DNA of 64,000 nt from an uncultured Hungatella sp. (GCA_947089145.1 CAMUJH010000014.1:19090-83089); one strand, 5' to 3'. Counted from the first letter of the stretch, positions 15,410-23,972 are shown. The notes: generated by a model not told the origin, from the sequence alone. Made by a program: numbers and translations.

Positions 15410-15655
15410 ATGGATGACAGATGTATAATGGAGAACCTGCTTCTGACAACAAAAGGCGTATGTGATCTGTACCTGCACGGGACCATAGAGTCTTCTACCC
15501 AGAATGTGCATCAGATGTTTGATAAGGCTTTAGGAGACAGTCTGTGCATGCAGGATGATATTTATAAAAAGATGTCTGCAAAAGGGTGGTACTCTACGGA
15601 GATTGCGGAGCAGCAGAAGGTGCAGAAGGTAAAGAACCAGTTTGCAGGAATGTAA
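15410..15655 (+). CDS. CotF family spore coat protein
   Basis: 81 residues, MDDRCIMENLLLTTKGVCDLY at the start, typical of the coat F family in clostridia: the N-terminal helix with LLxTxKxxxDLY, then a helix carrying the HQMF-type segment. It lies 18 bases after the previous coat gene, with an AGGAGG SD. The two short proteins together cover one full-length CotF. Expression is expected in the mother cell under a sporulation sigma factor, but I could not confirm such a promoter. Confidence 0.85.
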   Translation: MDDRCIMENLLLTTKGVCDLYLHGTIESSTQNVHQMFDKALGDSLCMQDDIYKKMSAKGWYSTEIAEQQKVQKVKNQFAGM

Positions 15656-15754
15656 CCCTGGGGAAACTGCCGGCCAGATCCCTGCATTCTGAATCATCCA
15701 AGGGGAAACTGGCGGAGAAGCGGATCATGCTCTGACCGCTGCAGGGAACCAGAG

Positions 15755-15806
15755 AAAGCGGCTTTGCGCAAGAACCATAAGATGGTTTTGGGCAAAGCCG
15801 CTTTTG
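15755..15806 (+). terminator. intrinsic terminator after the coat genes
   Basis: Stem AAAGCGGCTTTGC / GGCAAAGCCGCTTT with TTTT at its foot, 99 bases after the second coat gene. Confidence 0.88.
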
Positions 15807-15909
15807 TAAATGGGCATCAGGCATGTCAATACCATATTAGAGCCCAAAAGCCGCAGGAAGAGATGGGAGATCTCAGCATATGGCATGAAAAACACATATG
15901 GGATAAATG

Positions 15910-15940
15910 ACTGGCAATCTATACCAGTTTAGGGTATAAT
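15910..15940 (+). promoter_or_regulatory. possible promoter of the MEMO/AMMECR1 gene
   Basis: A perfect TATAAT (15935-15940) lies 82 bases before the gene. The -35 region is poor, but ACTGG-N9-CCAGT (15910-15928) spans it, a possible activator or repressor site. Confidence 0.4.
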
Positions 15941-16022
15941 ACATATATAGGAAGAGAACAGATTACATAAGGGGCTGATTTTTGCAGGTTATGCAGTTAA
16001 TTCATGTATTGGAGGTTATTTT

Positions 16023-17408
16023 ATGGGAATTTTAGGAGCATTTATGGTTCCCCATCCGCCGATTATTATACCAGATATCGGCAAGGGGGAAGAGAGGAAG
16101 ATCCAGAACACCATTGACGGATATCGGGAGGCAGCCAGAAAAATTGTTAGGTGGAAGCCGGATACCATTGTACTGTTTTCACCGCATCAGATCATGTACG
16201 GTGATTATTTCCACATATCGCCGGGGGAGGGGGCTCATGGAGATTTCGGACAGTTTGGCGCAGAAAACGTGAGTATAGATGTTTCCTATGATGGGGAGTT
16301 TGTGGAGGAACTATGCAGACAGGCTGTAGCCCAGGGACTGAAGGCGGGGACTTTGGGAGAGCGTGACAAAAACCTGGATCACGGTACTATGGTGCCGCTG
16401 TATTTTGTGAATCAATACTGGAAAGACTATAAATTGGTAAGAATCGGACTTTCCGGCCTGCCTCTTTCCATGCATTATGAATTGGGCCAGTGTATTCAGG
16501 AGACAGCTCGGATTTTGGGGCGGAATGCGGTTATTATCGGAAGCGGGGACCTTTCCCACAGGCTGAAGGAGGACGGGCCGTACGGTTACCAGAAAGAGGG
16601 GCCGGAGTTTGACAAGAAAGCCATGGATGTTATGGGAAAGGGAGACTTTGGGGAACTTTTGAGATTTCCGGAGGATTTCTGCGAGACTGCAGGGGAGTGC
16701 GGCCACCGCTCTTTTATTATCATGGCGGGCACCTTGGACAGGATGGCAGTGAAAGCGGAGAAACTTTCCTATGAAGGGCCTTTCGGAGTAGGGTATGGCA
16801 TCTGCTGCTATGAGACTGCCGGGGAAGATCCGGAGCGGAATTTCCTGGAAAAGTATGAGGAGGAAGAGAGAAGACAGATTCTGGAGCGCCATGAAAAAGA
16901 GGACGCCTATGTAAAGCTTGCCCGAAAAACCATAGAGGAGTATGTGAAAACCGGAGTGATGATACAGGCGCCTAAAGATTTGCCCAGAGAATTGTATGAC
17001 AGCAGAGCCGGAGTTTTTGTCTCTATTAAAGAGGACGGAAGGCTGCGGGGATGTATCGGAACCATTGAGGCATCTTATGAATCGCTGGCAGAAGAGATCA
17101 TAAATAATGCGGTCAGCGCCTGCTCCCGTGACCCCAGGTTTTCGCCGGTAGAATCCAGGGAACTGCAGAAGCTGGTTATCACCGTGGATGTTCTGGGAGA
17201 GACAGAACCGATTGATTCGCCAAGACAGCTGGATGTGAAACGATATGGGGTGGTTGTCAGCAACGGCCCCAGGCGGGGGCTTCTGCTTCCTAACCTGGCC
17301 GGAGTCAGCAGCGTGGAGCAGCAGATTGCCATAGCGAAGCAAAAGGCCAATATAGGAGAGCAGGAAGCCGTGGAACTGGAGCGGTTTGAGGTGGTGAGAC
17401 ATATCTGA
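16023..17408 (+). CDS. fused MEMO-like (LigB) and AMMECR1 protein, AmmeMemoRadiSam system
   Basis: 461 residues. N-terminal class III extradiol-dioxygenase/MEMO domain (about 1-270) opening MGILGAFMVPHPPIIIPDIG, with metal-site candidates His12, LDHGTMVPL and GSGDLSHR. C-terminal AMMECR1 domain (about 290-461) with SIKEDGRLRGCIGT and SRDPRFSPV. In the usual system these two parts work with a radical SAM enzyme of unknown reaction. No radical SAM gene is next to it here: the upstream genes are coat proteins and the next gene is an aminotransferase. SD GGAGG precedes ATG 16023. Confidence 0.9.
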   Translation: MGILGAFMVPHPPIIIPDIGKGEERKIQNTIDGYREAARKIVRWKPDTIVLFSPHQIMYGDYFHISPGEGAHGDFGQFGAENVSIDVSYDGEFVEELCRQAVAQGLKAGTLGERDKNLDHGTMVPLYFVNQYWKDYKLVRIGLSGLPLSMHYELGQCIQETARILGRNAVIIGSGDLSHRLKEDGPYGYQKEGPEFDKKAMDVMGKGDFGELLRFPEDFCETAGECGHRSFIIMAGTLDRMAVKAEKLSYEGPFGVGYGICCYETAGEDPERNFLEKYEEEERRQILERHEKEDAYVKLARKTIEEYVKTGVMIQAPKDLPRELYDSRAGVFVSIKEDGRLRGCIGTIEASYESLAEEIINNAVSACSRDPRFSPVESRELQKLVITVDVLGETEPIDSPRQLDVKRYGVVVSNGPRRGLLLPNLAGVSSVEQQIAIAKQKANIGEQEAVELERFEVVRHI

Positions 17409-17458
17409 CAGAGATAGGGCCGGCGCCAGGACTTTTGATATAAAAAGAGGATAAGACT

Positions 17459-18646
17459 ATGATTAATGAAAACTACAGACAAATGCTTCAGGAAAAATCC
17501 GTTATCCGCGAGTTAAGCGAATATGCCGCTGCCAGGGGAAAGGAGATCGGGCAAGACAATGTTTTTGACTACAGCCTGGGCAATCCCAGCGTGCCCTGTC
17601 CTCAGGGGTATACGGACGCTTTGACGCAGATGCTTATGAACAAGGACCCTATGGATATTCATGGCTACAGCCCTTCTCTTGGCATCGAAAGCGTCAGGAG
17701 GGCGGTAGCAGACAGCCTGAACCGCCGGTTTGCCATGGATTATGATTCAAAACACATCTTTATGGCCTGCGGAGCGGCAGGGGCCCTGGCCCATGCTTTC
17801 CGCTGCGTTACCAGGCCGGGGGATGAGATTCTCATTTTTGCGCCGTACTTTCCGGAGTATGGGCCTTATATAAGCCACACGGGAGCTGTGCTTAAAGTGG
17901 TTCCCGCAGATACGGAGAATTTTCAGATAAATTTTGCGGCTTTGGAGGAAATGATGAGCCAGAAGGTTATGGCGGTTCTAATTAATACCCCCAATAATCC
18001 TTCGGGAATTGTTTACAATACAGAAACCATTGAAAAACTGGCAGATTTTCTCTCCACAAAACAGAAGGAATACGGCCATGATATTTTCCTCATCAGCGAT
18101 GAGCCTTACCGGGAGATCGTGTTCAAGGGGGAGGATTCCCCTTATGTTTCCAAATTTTATGATAACTCTATTTCCTGCTACTCGTTCTCAAAAAGCTTAA
18201 GCCTTCCAGGGGAGCGCATCGGATACGTGGCCGTAAACCCCAGATGCAGGGATGCAGACATTATTGCTGTAATGTGCGGACAGATCAGCCGTGGAATCGG
18301 GCACAACTGCCCGCCGTCAAGCGTGCAGCTGGCAGTGGCTGAGGTTCTGGACCAGACCAGCGATCTGTCTGTATATGAAACCAACAGAAACCTGCTTTAT
18401 GATGCTCTTACTGCTATGGGCTTTCACGTGGTGAAGCCGGGAGGAACATTTTACATTTTTCCGAAGGCGCTGGAAGAGGATGCTAAAACGTTCTGCATGA
18501 AGGCGAAACAATATGATTTGATTTTGGTTCCGTCAGATAATTTTGGCGTCAGAGGATATTTCCGCATGGCCTACTGCATTGATATGGAGAAAGTAAAACG
18601 CTCTATTCCCGTATTGGAGAGATTTGTAAGGGAGCAGTATCCGTAA
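17459..18646 (+). CDS. PLP-dependent aminotransferase (class I/II)
   Basis: 395 residues, fold type I. Visible marks: the YSLGNPS substrate segment, ACGAAGALAHAFR phosphate loop, NTPNNPSG with the conserved Asn, ISDEPYREI with the Asp pairing with the PLP ring nitrogen, and SFSKSLSLPGERIGY, with Lys as the Schiff base. Aspartate/aromatic aminotransferase-like; substrate not assignable. It starts 51 bases after the MEMO/AMMECR1 gene behind AGAGGA, so co-transcription is likely. Confidence 0.9.
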   Translation: MINENYRQMLQEKSVIRELSEYAAARGKEIGQDNVFDYSLGNPSVPCPQGYTDALTQMLMNKDPMDIHGYSPSLGIESVRRAVADSLNRRFAMDYDSKHIFMACGAAGALAHAFRCVTRPGDEILIFAPYFPEYGPYISHTGAVLKVVPADTENFQINFAALEEMMSQKVMAVLINTPNNPSGIVYNTETIEKLADFLSTKQKEYGHDIFLISDEPYREIVFKGEDSPYVSKFYDNSISCYSFSKSLSLPGERIGYVAVNPRCRDADIIAVMCGQISRGIGHNCPPSSVQLAVAEVLDQTSDLSVYETNRNLLYDALTAMGFHVVKPGGTFYIFPKALEEDAKTFCMKAKQYDLILVPSDNFGVRGYFRMAYCIDMEKVKRSIPVLERFVREQYP

Positions 18647-18699
18647 CAGAAATGCCGGCAAGTGAAATCAGGCATGGCTCCATTAAGAAAGGATACTAA

Positions 18700-19896
18700 A
18701 TGAAAAGACAGATTATAGTTTTCATAAGCGCGGCATTTTTGACGGTATCAGGTTTCGGAACGTTAAATTCTGCTGCGGCAGGTGCCGGAGAGTGTTTGAA
18801 AATTCATTCCCACCGTGTCACCCCGCTTTACAGCAGCCAGAAAAAAGAAAAAAGCGGTGGGAACCAAAGCTCTGAGGAAACGGTGAAAGGCAGCGGCAGG
18901 GAACAAGTTTACATAAAGGAGCCTCATGAGAAGGGGAAGATAACCTTATGCTTTGCAGGGGACATCAGTTTTGCGGAAGGGTACGCCAACATGAGCTATT
19001 ACCACAGCAATGGCGATGATATTACAAAATGCATTGTGCCAGAGGTGATTGCGCGGATGGATGCCGCAGATATTATGATGGTAAATAATGAGTTTACATA
19101 CAGCAGCAGAGGAAAGCCGTTGCCTGGCAAGACGTTTACGTTTCGGGCAAAGCCGGAAACGGCAGCGAATCTGTCAGTGCTGTCAGCGGATATTGTTTCA
19201 TTGGCTAATAACCATGTGTATGATTATGGGGAAACCGCTCTTTTAGACACTCTGGATACGCTTAACCAGCATGGGATTTTGCATGTAGGTGCCGGAAGGA
19301 ATCTGGAGGAGGCAAAGCAGATCGTATACTTTCAGACAGGCGACATGAAAATTGCCTATGTCAGCGCAACCCAGGTGGAGCGCTCCTATGTATATACGAA
19401 AGAAGCTACAGACACTACGGCAGGAGTCTTAAGGACTTATGACCCGGCGGCATTTCTGGAAGTCATAAAGAAGGCGGACGAAACCAGCGACTTTGTGGTG
19501 GTTTATGTCCACTGGGGAACTGAGGGGGTTAACCGGTTTGAGACGGATCAGCAGAATCTGGGACATCAGTATATTGACGCAGGGGCTGATCTGGTTATGG
19601 GGGATCATCCTCACTGCCTGCAGGGGGTGGAATATTATAAAGGGGTACCCATTTTCTACAGCCTGGGGAATTTCTGGTTTAACACCAGAACCAGGGACAC
19701 AGGGCTTGTGGAGGCGGACATTTCACCAGAAGGCGTGAAAGAGCTCCGCTTCGTACCCTGCATCCAGAAAGGATGCCGTACCACATTGGTAAAGGACGAG
19801 GAGGAGAGACAAAGGATTTTCCGCTTTTTGGAAGATATCTCCGCTGATGTGGTGATTGACGGCAGTGGGGTAATCAGGGAGAAGGCAGCAGATTGA
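18700..19896 (+). CDS. CapA family protein (metallophosphatase fold)
   Basis: 398 residues. Signal peptide MKRQIIVFISAAFLTVSGFG, then a Ser/Lys/Gly-rich linker to about 75, then the CapA domain: LCFAGDISFAEGY, MVNNEFTY, SLANNHVYDYG, VYVHWGTE and MGDHPHCLQGVE, the usual metal-ligand blocks. CapA proteins act outside the membrane in poly-gamma-glutamate assembly; no capB or capC is nearby, so the role here is open. Codons about 31-44 match the end of a family D repeat, so part of the linker appears to come from an inserted element. Confidence 0.87.
   Translation: MKRQIIVFISAAFLTVSGFGTLNSAAAGAGECLKIHSHRVTPLYSSQKKEKSGGNQSSEETVKGSGREQVYIKEPHEKGKITLCFAGDISFAEGYANMSYYHSNGDDITKCIVPEVIARMDAADIMMVNNEFTYSSRGKPLPGKTFTFRAKPETAANLSVLSADIVSLANNHVYDYGETALLDTLDTLNQHGILHVGAGRNLEEAKQIVYFQTGDMKIAYVSATQVERSYVYTKEATDTTAGVLRTYDPAAFLEVIKKADETSDFVVVYVHWGTEGVNRFETDQQNLGHQYIDAGADLVMGDHPHCLQGVEYYKGVPIFYSLGNFWFNTRTRDTGLVEADISPEGVKELRFVPCIQKGCRTTLVKDEEERQRIFRFLEDISADVVIDGSGVIREKAAD
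18792..18830 (+). repeat. family D repeat fragment inside capA
   Basis: GTGTTTGAAAATTCATTCCC (18792-18811) matches exactly 20 bases of the left end of the family D element at 38445-38464. The next 19 bases (CACC, GTCACCCCG, CTTTA) align with small gaps. The reading frame of capA runs through it. Confidence 0.7.
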
Positions 19897-19908
19897 TGTT
19901 TTCATGGA

Positions 19909-19989
19909 TGTAACAATTGTAAGAATCATGTAAGATTTGTGTAATGGAAAGTTTCTTTACCAGAATAAGGAAATGTGGTAGATTATAAC
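19909..19989 (+). promoter_or_regulatory. promoter with OmpR-type tandem operator
   Basis: Four TGTAA-type repeats: TGTAAC (19909), TGTAAG (19918), TGTAAG (19929) and TGTAAT (19940). The last three are exactly 11 bp apart. Hexamers at 11-bp spacing are the usual binding pattern of OmpR/PhoB family response regulators. Just downstream is TTTACC (19956-19961), 17-bp spacer, TAGATT (19979-19984), overlapping TATAAC. The promoter fires toward a short transcript ending at the terminator 20282-20334, not directly toward a large gene. Confidence 0.6.
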
Positions 19990-20040
19990 CTAAGGAGTGC
20001 AGACAGCGGCACATCCAAATAAAAGGAAAGGAGAATTGCT

Positions 20041-20151
20041 ATGAAACGGCTGAATAACAGGAAAGTAAAAGTTCATAATTGGATAGGGAACGCAGTATCA
20101 TGCCTTTGGCAAAGCCTGGAAGCAGTTTCTGGCGAGATTCTTTTTGTTTAA
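20041..20151 (+). CDS. possible 36-residue small protein
   Basis: MKRLNNRKVKVHNWIGNAVS begins the frame, which ends ILFV. A basic N-terminus is followed by an amphipathic stretch. It has a strong SD (AAAGGAG, 7 bases before the ATG) and lies in a short transcription unit with its own operator-bearing promoter and terminator. No family recognised. The alternative is that the roughly 345-nt transcript is a regulatory RNA and the frame is incidental. Confidence 0.4.
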   Translation: MKRLNNRKVKVHNWIGNAVSCLWQSLEAVSGEILFV

Positions 20152-20281
20152 GTTCGGATGCGCAGCACCGCACATGATTTGAGAATGCCAGGAAACCTTG
20201 CAGGTTACAGGAAGCAGGCAGCATGATGGACAGATGTTCCCATTGTGCGGCCGGCTGTAAGAATATAGAGAAGAAACCATA

Positions 20282-20334
20282 CAGAGCCGATGAAGCTTGG
20301 CAGCAGCGCTGCCAGATGTTGGCTCTGTTTTTAT
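20282..20334 (+). terminator. intrinsic terminator of the short transcript
   Basis: Outer stem CAGAGCC / GGCTCTG and inner stem GGCAGC / GCTGCC, followed by TTTTTATTT. Strong and well placed to end transcription from the 19956-19989 promoter. Confidence 0.85.
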
Positions 20335-20436
20335 TTGCCTGATTGTATAAGCCGCCGCATCGAAGATGTCTGCAAAGCTTTGCCAGGAGGCAGCGGCGGG
20401 ACTTTTATAGTGAAGACTTTGAAGGAGAAAAAGGAT

Positions 20437-20628
20437 ATGGCACATTACAGGGAAACCGTGTGTATGTATTATGTGGCAGCAGGGCAGTGTAAAAAAGGCA
20501 GAGAGGCATCTCATGCCCGTTATTGCCAGAAATGCGGCAAATATGCCCCCAGGGCCAGAGTGAGGCATATAAATGAAAAAAAGAAAAAACTGGATAGGAT
20601 CAGAGAGAAGGAGATGAAGCAGGTATGA
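20437..20628 (+). CDS. small Cys-rich putative zinc-binding protein upstream of RtcB
   Basis: 63 residues, MAHYRETVCMYYVAAGQCKKG at the start. Cys9, Cys18, Cys30 and Cys33, with His26, form a CX8C...CX2C pattern suitable for one zinc ion; the C-terminal third is Lys/Arg-rich and helical. It overlaps rtcB by 4 bases (ATGA), so the two are translationally coupled. A nucleic-acid-binding helper for the RNA ligase is a fair guess from charge and context, not from homology. ATG 20437 is chosen for the SD AAGGAG. Confidence 0.78.
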   Translation: MAHYRETVCMYYVAAGQCKKGREASHARYCQKCGKYAPRARVRHINEKKKKLDRIREKEMKQV

Positions 20629-21836
20629 AACTTGTGGAAGGATTATACAATACTGCGAAAGTGTACACAGATGTGGTGGAGGATACGGCTCTTGGGCAGA
20701 TTAAGGCCCTGTGCGATCAGGAGTTTTCGAAAGGTTCCAAAATCCGCATTATGCCGGACGTTCATGCAGGAGCAGGGTGCACCATAGGAACTACCATGAC
20801 CATAGGGGATGCGGTGGTACCCAACCTGGTAGGCGTGGACATCGGGTGCGGCATGGAAACCATACGGCTGCGGGACAGGCATCTGGAACTGGAAAAACTG
20901 GATAAGCTGATTTATGAGAAGATTCCGTCAGGATTTACAGTCCGGGAGAAGGCCCATAAGCGGAATGACGACATTGATCTGGCGCAGCTTCGGTGCCTAA
21001 GGCCGGCCGGGATTCATGTGGACCGGGCAGTTAGATCCCTGGGGACTCTGGGCGGGGGGAACCATTTTATAGAAGTGGATAAGGATCAGGAGGGATATCT
21101 GTACGTGGTGATCCATTCCGGCTCCCGGCACCTGGGACTTGAGGTGGCCGGGTATTATCAGGAGCAGGCTTATCGGTCCCTTTGCGGCGTTTCCAGGAAG
21201 AACATAAAAAAGCTGATTGAGAAATATAAGAGGACAGGGAGACAGCAGGAGATTCAATCCGCAGTGGAGGCAATGAAAGCTCAGGTGAACACGGAAGTTC
21301 CCAAAGCCCTGGCCTACTGTCGTGGAGAACTTATGGACGACTATATCCACGACATGAAGATCGTACAGAGATTTGCCATGCTGAACCGAAAAGCCATGAT
21401 GGATGAGCTGATACGGGGAATGAAGCTTAAGACGGAAGAGGAATTTACAACCATACACAATTATATAGACACTGATACCATGATCCTGCGCAAAGGGGCA
21501 GTTTCGGCAAAGAAAGGGGAAAAATTGCTGATTCCCATCAACATGAGGGACGGTTCCCTGATCTGCACAGGAAAGGGAAACGAGGAGTGGAACTGCTCGG
21601 CGCCTCACGGGGCCGGAAGGCTGATGTCCAGAAGGAAGGCAAAAGAGTCCTACACAGTTTCTCAGTTTAAGAAAGAGATGGCCGGTATTTTTACCACATC
21701 AGTCAATGCCCGGACGCTGGATGAATGCCCCATGGCGTATAAAGACATGGATGACATTGTGGAGAATATCGGGGATACGGCAAAGATTGACAAAGTGATT
21801 AAACCAATTTATAATTTTAAGGCGGGGGAAGAGTGA
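20625..21836 (+). CDS. rtcB: RtcB family RNA ligase
   Basis: 403 residues, the compact bacterial form. RtcB joins 2',3'-cyclic phosphate or 3'-phosphate RNA ends to 5'-OH ends using GTP and Mn. Key blocks: MPDVHAGAGCTIG, VGVDIGCGM (Asp72, Cys75), LGTLGGGNHFIE, VIHSGSRHLG and NCSAPHGAGRLMSRR, where His328 should carry the guanylate. Coupled to a small Cys-rich protein upstream. No RtcA, RtcR or archease gene is nearby. A hairpin terminator shared with the convergent fapA gene follows. Confidence 0.93.
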   Translation: MKLVEGLYNTAKVYTDVVEDTALGQIKALCDQEFSKGSKIRIMPDVHAGAGCTIGTTMTIGDAVVPNLVGVDIGCGMETIRLRDRHLELEKLDKLIYEKIPSGFTVREKAHKRNDDIDLAQLRCLRPAGIHVDRAVRSLGTLGGGNHFIEVDKDQEGYLYVVIHSGSRHLGLEVAGYYQEQAYRSLCGVSRKNIKKLIEKYKRTGRQQEIQSAVEAMKAQVNTEVPKALAYCRGELMDDYIHDMKIVQRFAMLNRKAMMDELIRGMKLKTEEEFTTIHNYIDTDTMILRKGAVSAKKGEKLLIPINMRDGSLICTGKGNEEWNCSAPHGAGRLMSRRKAKESYTVSQFKKEMAGIFTTSVNARTLDECPMAYKDMDDIVENIGDTAKIDKVIKPIYNFKAGEE

Positions 21837-21837
21837 C

Positions 21838-21875
21838 ATGCCCTGCAGCCGGCCAAAAGGGTGGCTGCAGGGCAT
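21838..21875. terminator. bidirectional terminator between rtcB and fapA
   Basis: Perfect 13-bp stem ATGCCCTGCAGCC / GGCTGCAGGGCAT with a 12-nt loop between convergent genes. A-rich and T-rich flanks are modest on both sides. Confidence 0.75.
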
Positions 21876-21880
21876 AATGC

Positions 21881-23479
21881 CTATTTTAACAGAATCTGTC
21901 CCGACTGCAGGTGGATGTCACAGTCGCTTTCTCTCTGTTCAATAGTCATGCTGACCCGCTCGATGTTTATCTTTGTGACAGGGTAAATATTTTCGCAGAT
22001 TATACTGCCCACGCGGATTGAACGGAGGCTTTTATTTAATTCATCCAGCTCATCCAGCTTTTCCCTTTTTAACTCCCCGTATGTAGTGCGCTGATCCACT
22101 AAATCGCTGTATTCCTTTTGGGAATCATTTCGGTGGCTTTTGCCTAATATCTGCATATTCGAAATATTTTTTCGAAGCTGCTCCAGAGTTCTGTTGATTT
22201 CTTCCAGCTCATCATGAATCGATTTTTTCCGCCGCTCAAATTCAGCCTCCAGGCCCAGGGTAATATTGTTCACGCAGCCGGAAATATTGCCGATCTTTTT
22301 TGCATAGACGGATTTGCCTGATGTGACGCTGCTGCCGAAAATCAGGCCCCGTCCCATAAGAGCATAGACAGATCCCTTCTCGCTGATAACGTCGCTGTCA
22401 GCAATAACACCGGCATAGACATCCTCTATGGCAGAGGCAGTCACATTCTCCATAATCAGACACTGGATTTGCTTGGCGGCTTTTAACTTTATTCTGGAAG
22501 TTCCCTTAACCTCCCCCTGTATGCAGATGGTTCCTCCGGATATAATTTTGCCGCTTCGGACGTCGCCCACGATCATAACATTGCCTGTAGCCTCAATGGC
22601 AACTTTGTCATCTACATTTCCTCGGATATAAATATCCCCGTCAAACCGCAGATTACCTACACCGGCGTTAATGTCCTGTTCCAATACCCGCTGGCTGTGG
22701 ATGGAGAAATTGTCGTTCTCCATGACCACAATGCCGCTGATATCCGACCGGAGAACAAGGCCGTCCTCAAAGACGCTGGTATATTTTCCCTGAGGCATTC
22801 GGACAGCGGCGCCTTCTCTGCCGTAAAGCGTGCTTCCGGAAACGTCAAAACCGTTTTGGGCCGGTACGGGAGGCGTGATTCGGCACAGGATCTCTCCCTC
22901 GCGGATGGTCTGAATCAGATTCTTCTTTCTGAAATCATGGCCGGCAAGCATCTCCTCCTCATCCAGTTCGGGAGTCTGCGCATATCTGCGCTCATAAAAT
23001 TCTTCCAGTTTTCCGTCTATTCCATCTACAGGATATTGGCCTGTGGCAATCTTCCTGATCCGCAGGTAATCTCTGGAATTCACCAGTTCCATAACCGCAT
23101 TCTGATCAATCCCAGAAGTTATGCCTTCATAGCGCATGTCTTCCAGAAAGTGTTCCTGGTCAACTTCCTTGCCGTCATTGAGCGGAGGGAGGACGCACAC
23201 ATATGCGCTCATGCAGTCTGAGGAAACGTAGAACAATGACAGGACATCAACAGGCAATTGCTCCCGCTTCTGGCCCTCCACATGTTTTTTAACTTCCTTT
23301 TCCAGTATCCTGTAAAAAGGACCGGGACCGTTAGCGTTTTCTTTACTGTCCGAAAAATCATTCTGCAGGTTGGTACGGATTTTTTCCATCATTTTTAACA
23401 TCTCCGGCTTTGAAGAACTGTAGCTTTCGGAATTTGATGTCATCTGCGGTTTTTTCTTAAAAAAGTTATATTTAGCCAT
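21881..23479 (-). CDS. fapA: FapA family protein (DUF342)
   Basis: 532 residues. N-terminal about 190 residues with a Ser/Lys-rich head, then a long beta-helical DUF342 part (GNVMIVGDVRSGKIISGGTI, with repeated GxIxxxGxV turns) and a C-terminal coiled coil (about 430-490: FERRKKSIHDELEEINRTLEQ). The FapA family is linked in Vibrio to flagellar assembly and polar signalling, but is common in Firmicutes without flagellar genes nearby, as here. Monocistronic, with its own promoter carrying an operator-like palindrome. Confidence 0.88.
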   Translation of the reverse strand: MAKYNFFKKKPQMTSNSESYSSSKPEMLKMMEKIRTNLQNDFSDSKENANGPGPFYRILEKEVKKHVEGQKREQLPVDVLSLFYVSSDCMSAYVCVLPPLNDGKEVDQEHFLEDMRYEGITSGIDQNAVMELVNSRDYLRIRKIATGQYPVDGIDGKLEEFYERRYAQTPELDEEEMLAGHDFRKKNLIQTIREGEILCRITPPVPAQNGFDVSGSTLYGREGAAVRMPQGKYTSVFEDGLVLRSDISGIVVMENDNFSIHSQRVLEQDINAGVGNLRFDGDIYIRGNVDDKVAIEATGNVMIVGDVRSGKIISGGTICIQGEVKGTSRIKLKAAKQIQCLIMENVTASAIEDVYAGVIADSDVISEKGSVYALMGRGLIFGSSVTSGKSVYAKKIGNISGCVNNITLGLEAEFERRKKSIHDELEEINRTLEQLRKNISNMQILGKSHRNDSQKEYSDLVDQRTTYGELKREKLDELDELNKSLRSIRVGSIICENIYPVTKINIERVSMTIEQRESDCDIHLQSGQILLK

Positions 23480-23500
23480 TTTTCACACTCCAACAAACCA

Positions 23501-23549
23501 TATAATAAGTAACTCTTCTTATTATATTCTAAATCAGACCGGTACGCAA
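23501..23549 (-). promoter_or_regulatory. fapA promoter with palindromic operator
   Basis: On the minus strand: TTGCGT (23549-23544), 17-bp spacer, TATAAT (23526-23521). The -10 box is one arm of a perfect inverted repeat TATAATAAG-N8-CTTATTATA (23501-23526), placed so that a bound repressor would block the polymerase. Confidence 0.65.
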
Positions 23550-23739
23550 TACTCGCAGCCATCTTTTTGCAGCAGCCGACTTTAAATGTCGGTCCAGATT
23601 ACAGTCCGCCAGTGAACTGTAACGGCATCTGGAAAATAAAGAAAAAAGATGAAGAAAAAAGATCTGCAAATATGCTTCCCTTTTAGGGAAAGTCATGATA
23701 GAATAAACAGGATAAAAACAACCGCAAACATTTTAACAT

Positions 23740-23972
23740 GATAGAGGTGCGGGATTCAAGAGTATCAGGGGATCATAGCTGAACCGCTGTTTCCTGAGAA
23801 AGGGGATTTCGCCGAAGGGCTTTTTGCCGGTTCAGGCATAAGGTTCTGGGACGACGCAGAATATGCGGCGTACTGTCACGTATGTGGAGCGCTATCTGTG
23901 TTGTCAGGTTCCAGATTTTAACACACCACAAACGCGTTTCCTTGCGGGAACAGATGTTTGTGGTGTTTTTAT
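23740..23972 (+). ncRNA. lysine riboswitch with terminator
   Basis: The aptamer starts at AGAGGTGC (23743) and follows the L-box order: GAGGTGCGGGATTCAAGAG, a GGGGATTTCGCCGAAG block (23803-23820 region), TTCTGGGACGACGC, TACTGTCACG, and the closing GTGGAGCGCTATC near 23884-23895. An expression platform follows: stem CACCACAAAC (23924-23933) / GTTTGTGGTG (23956-23965) and five T. Lysine binding should favour the terminator and turn off the transporter downstream. Confidence 0.9.

Noticed and set aside
20223-20342. 39-codon Cys-containing frame (starts MMDRCSHCAAGCK)
   Set aside because: It runs through the strong terminator at 20282-20334 and has only a weak SD; the CXXC pattern alone is not enough.
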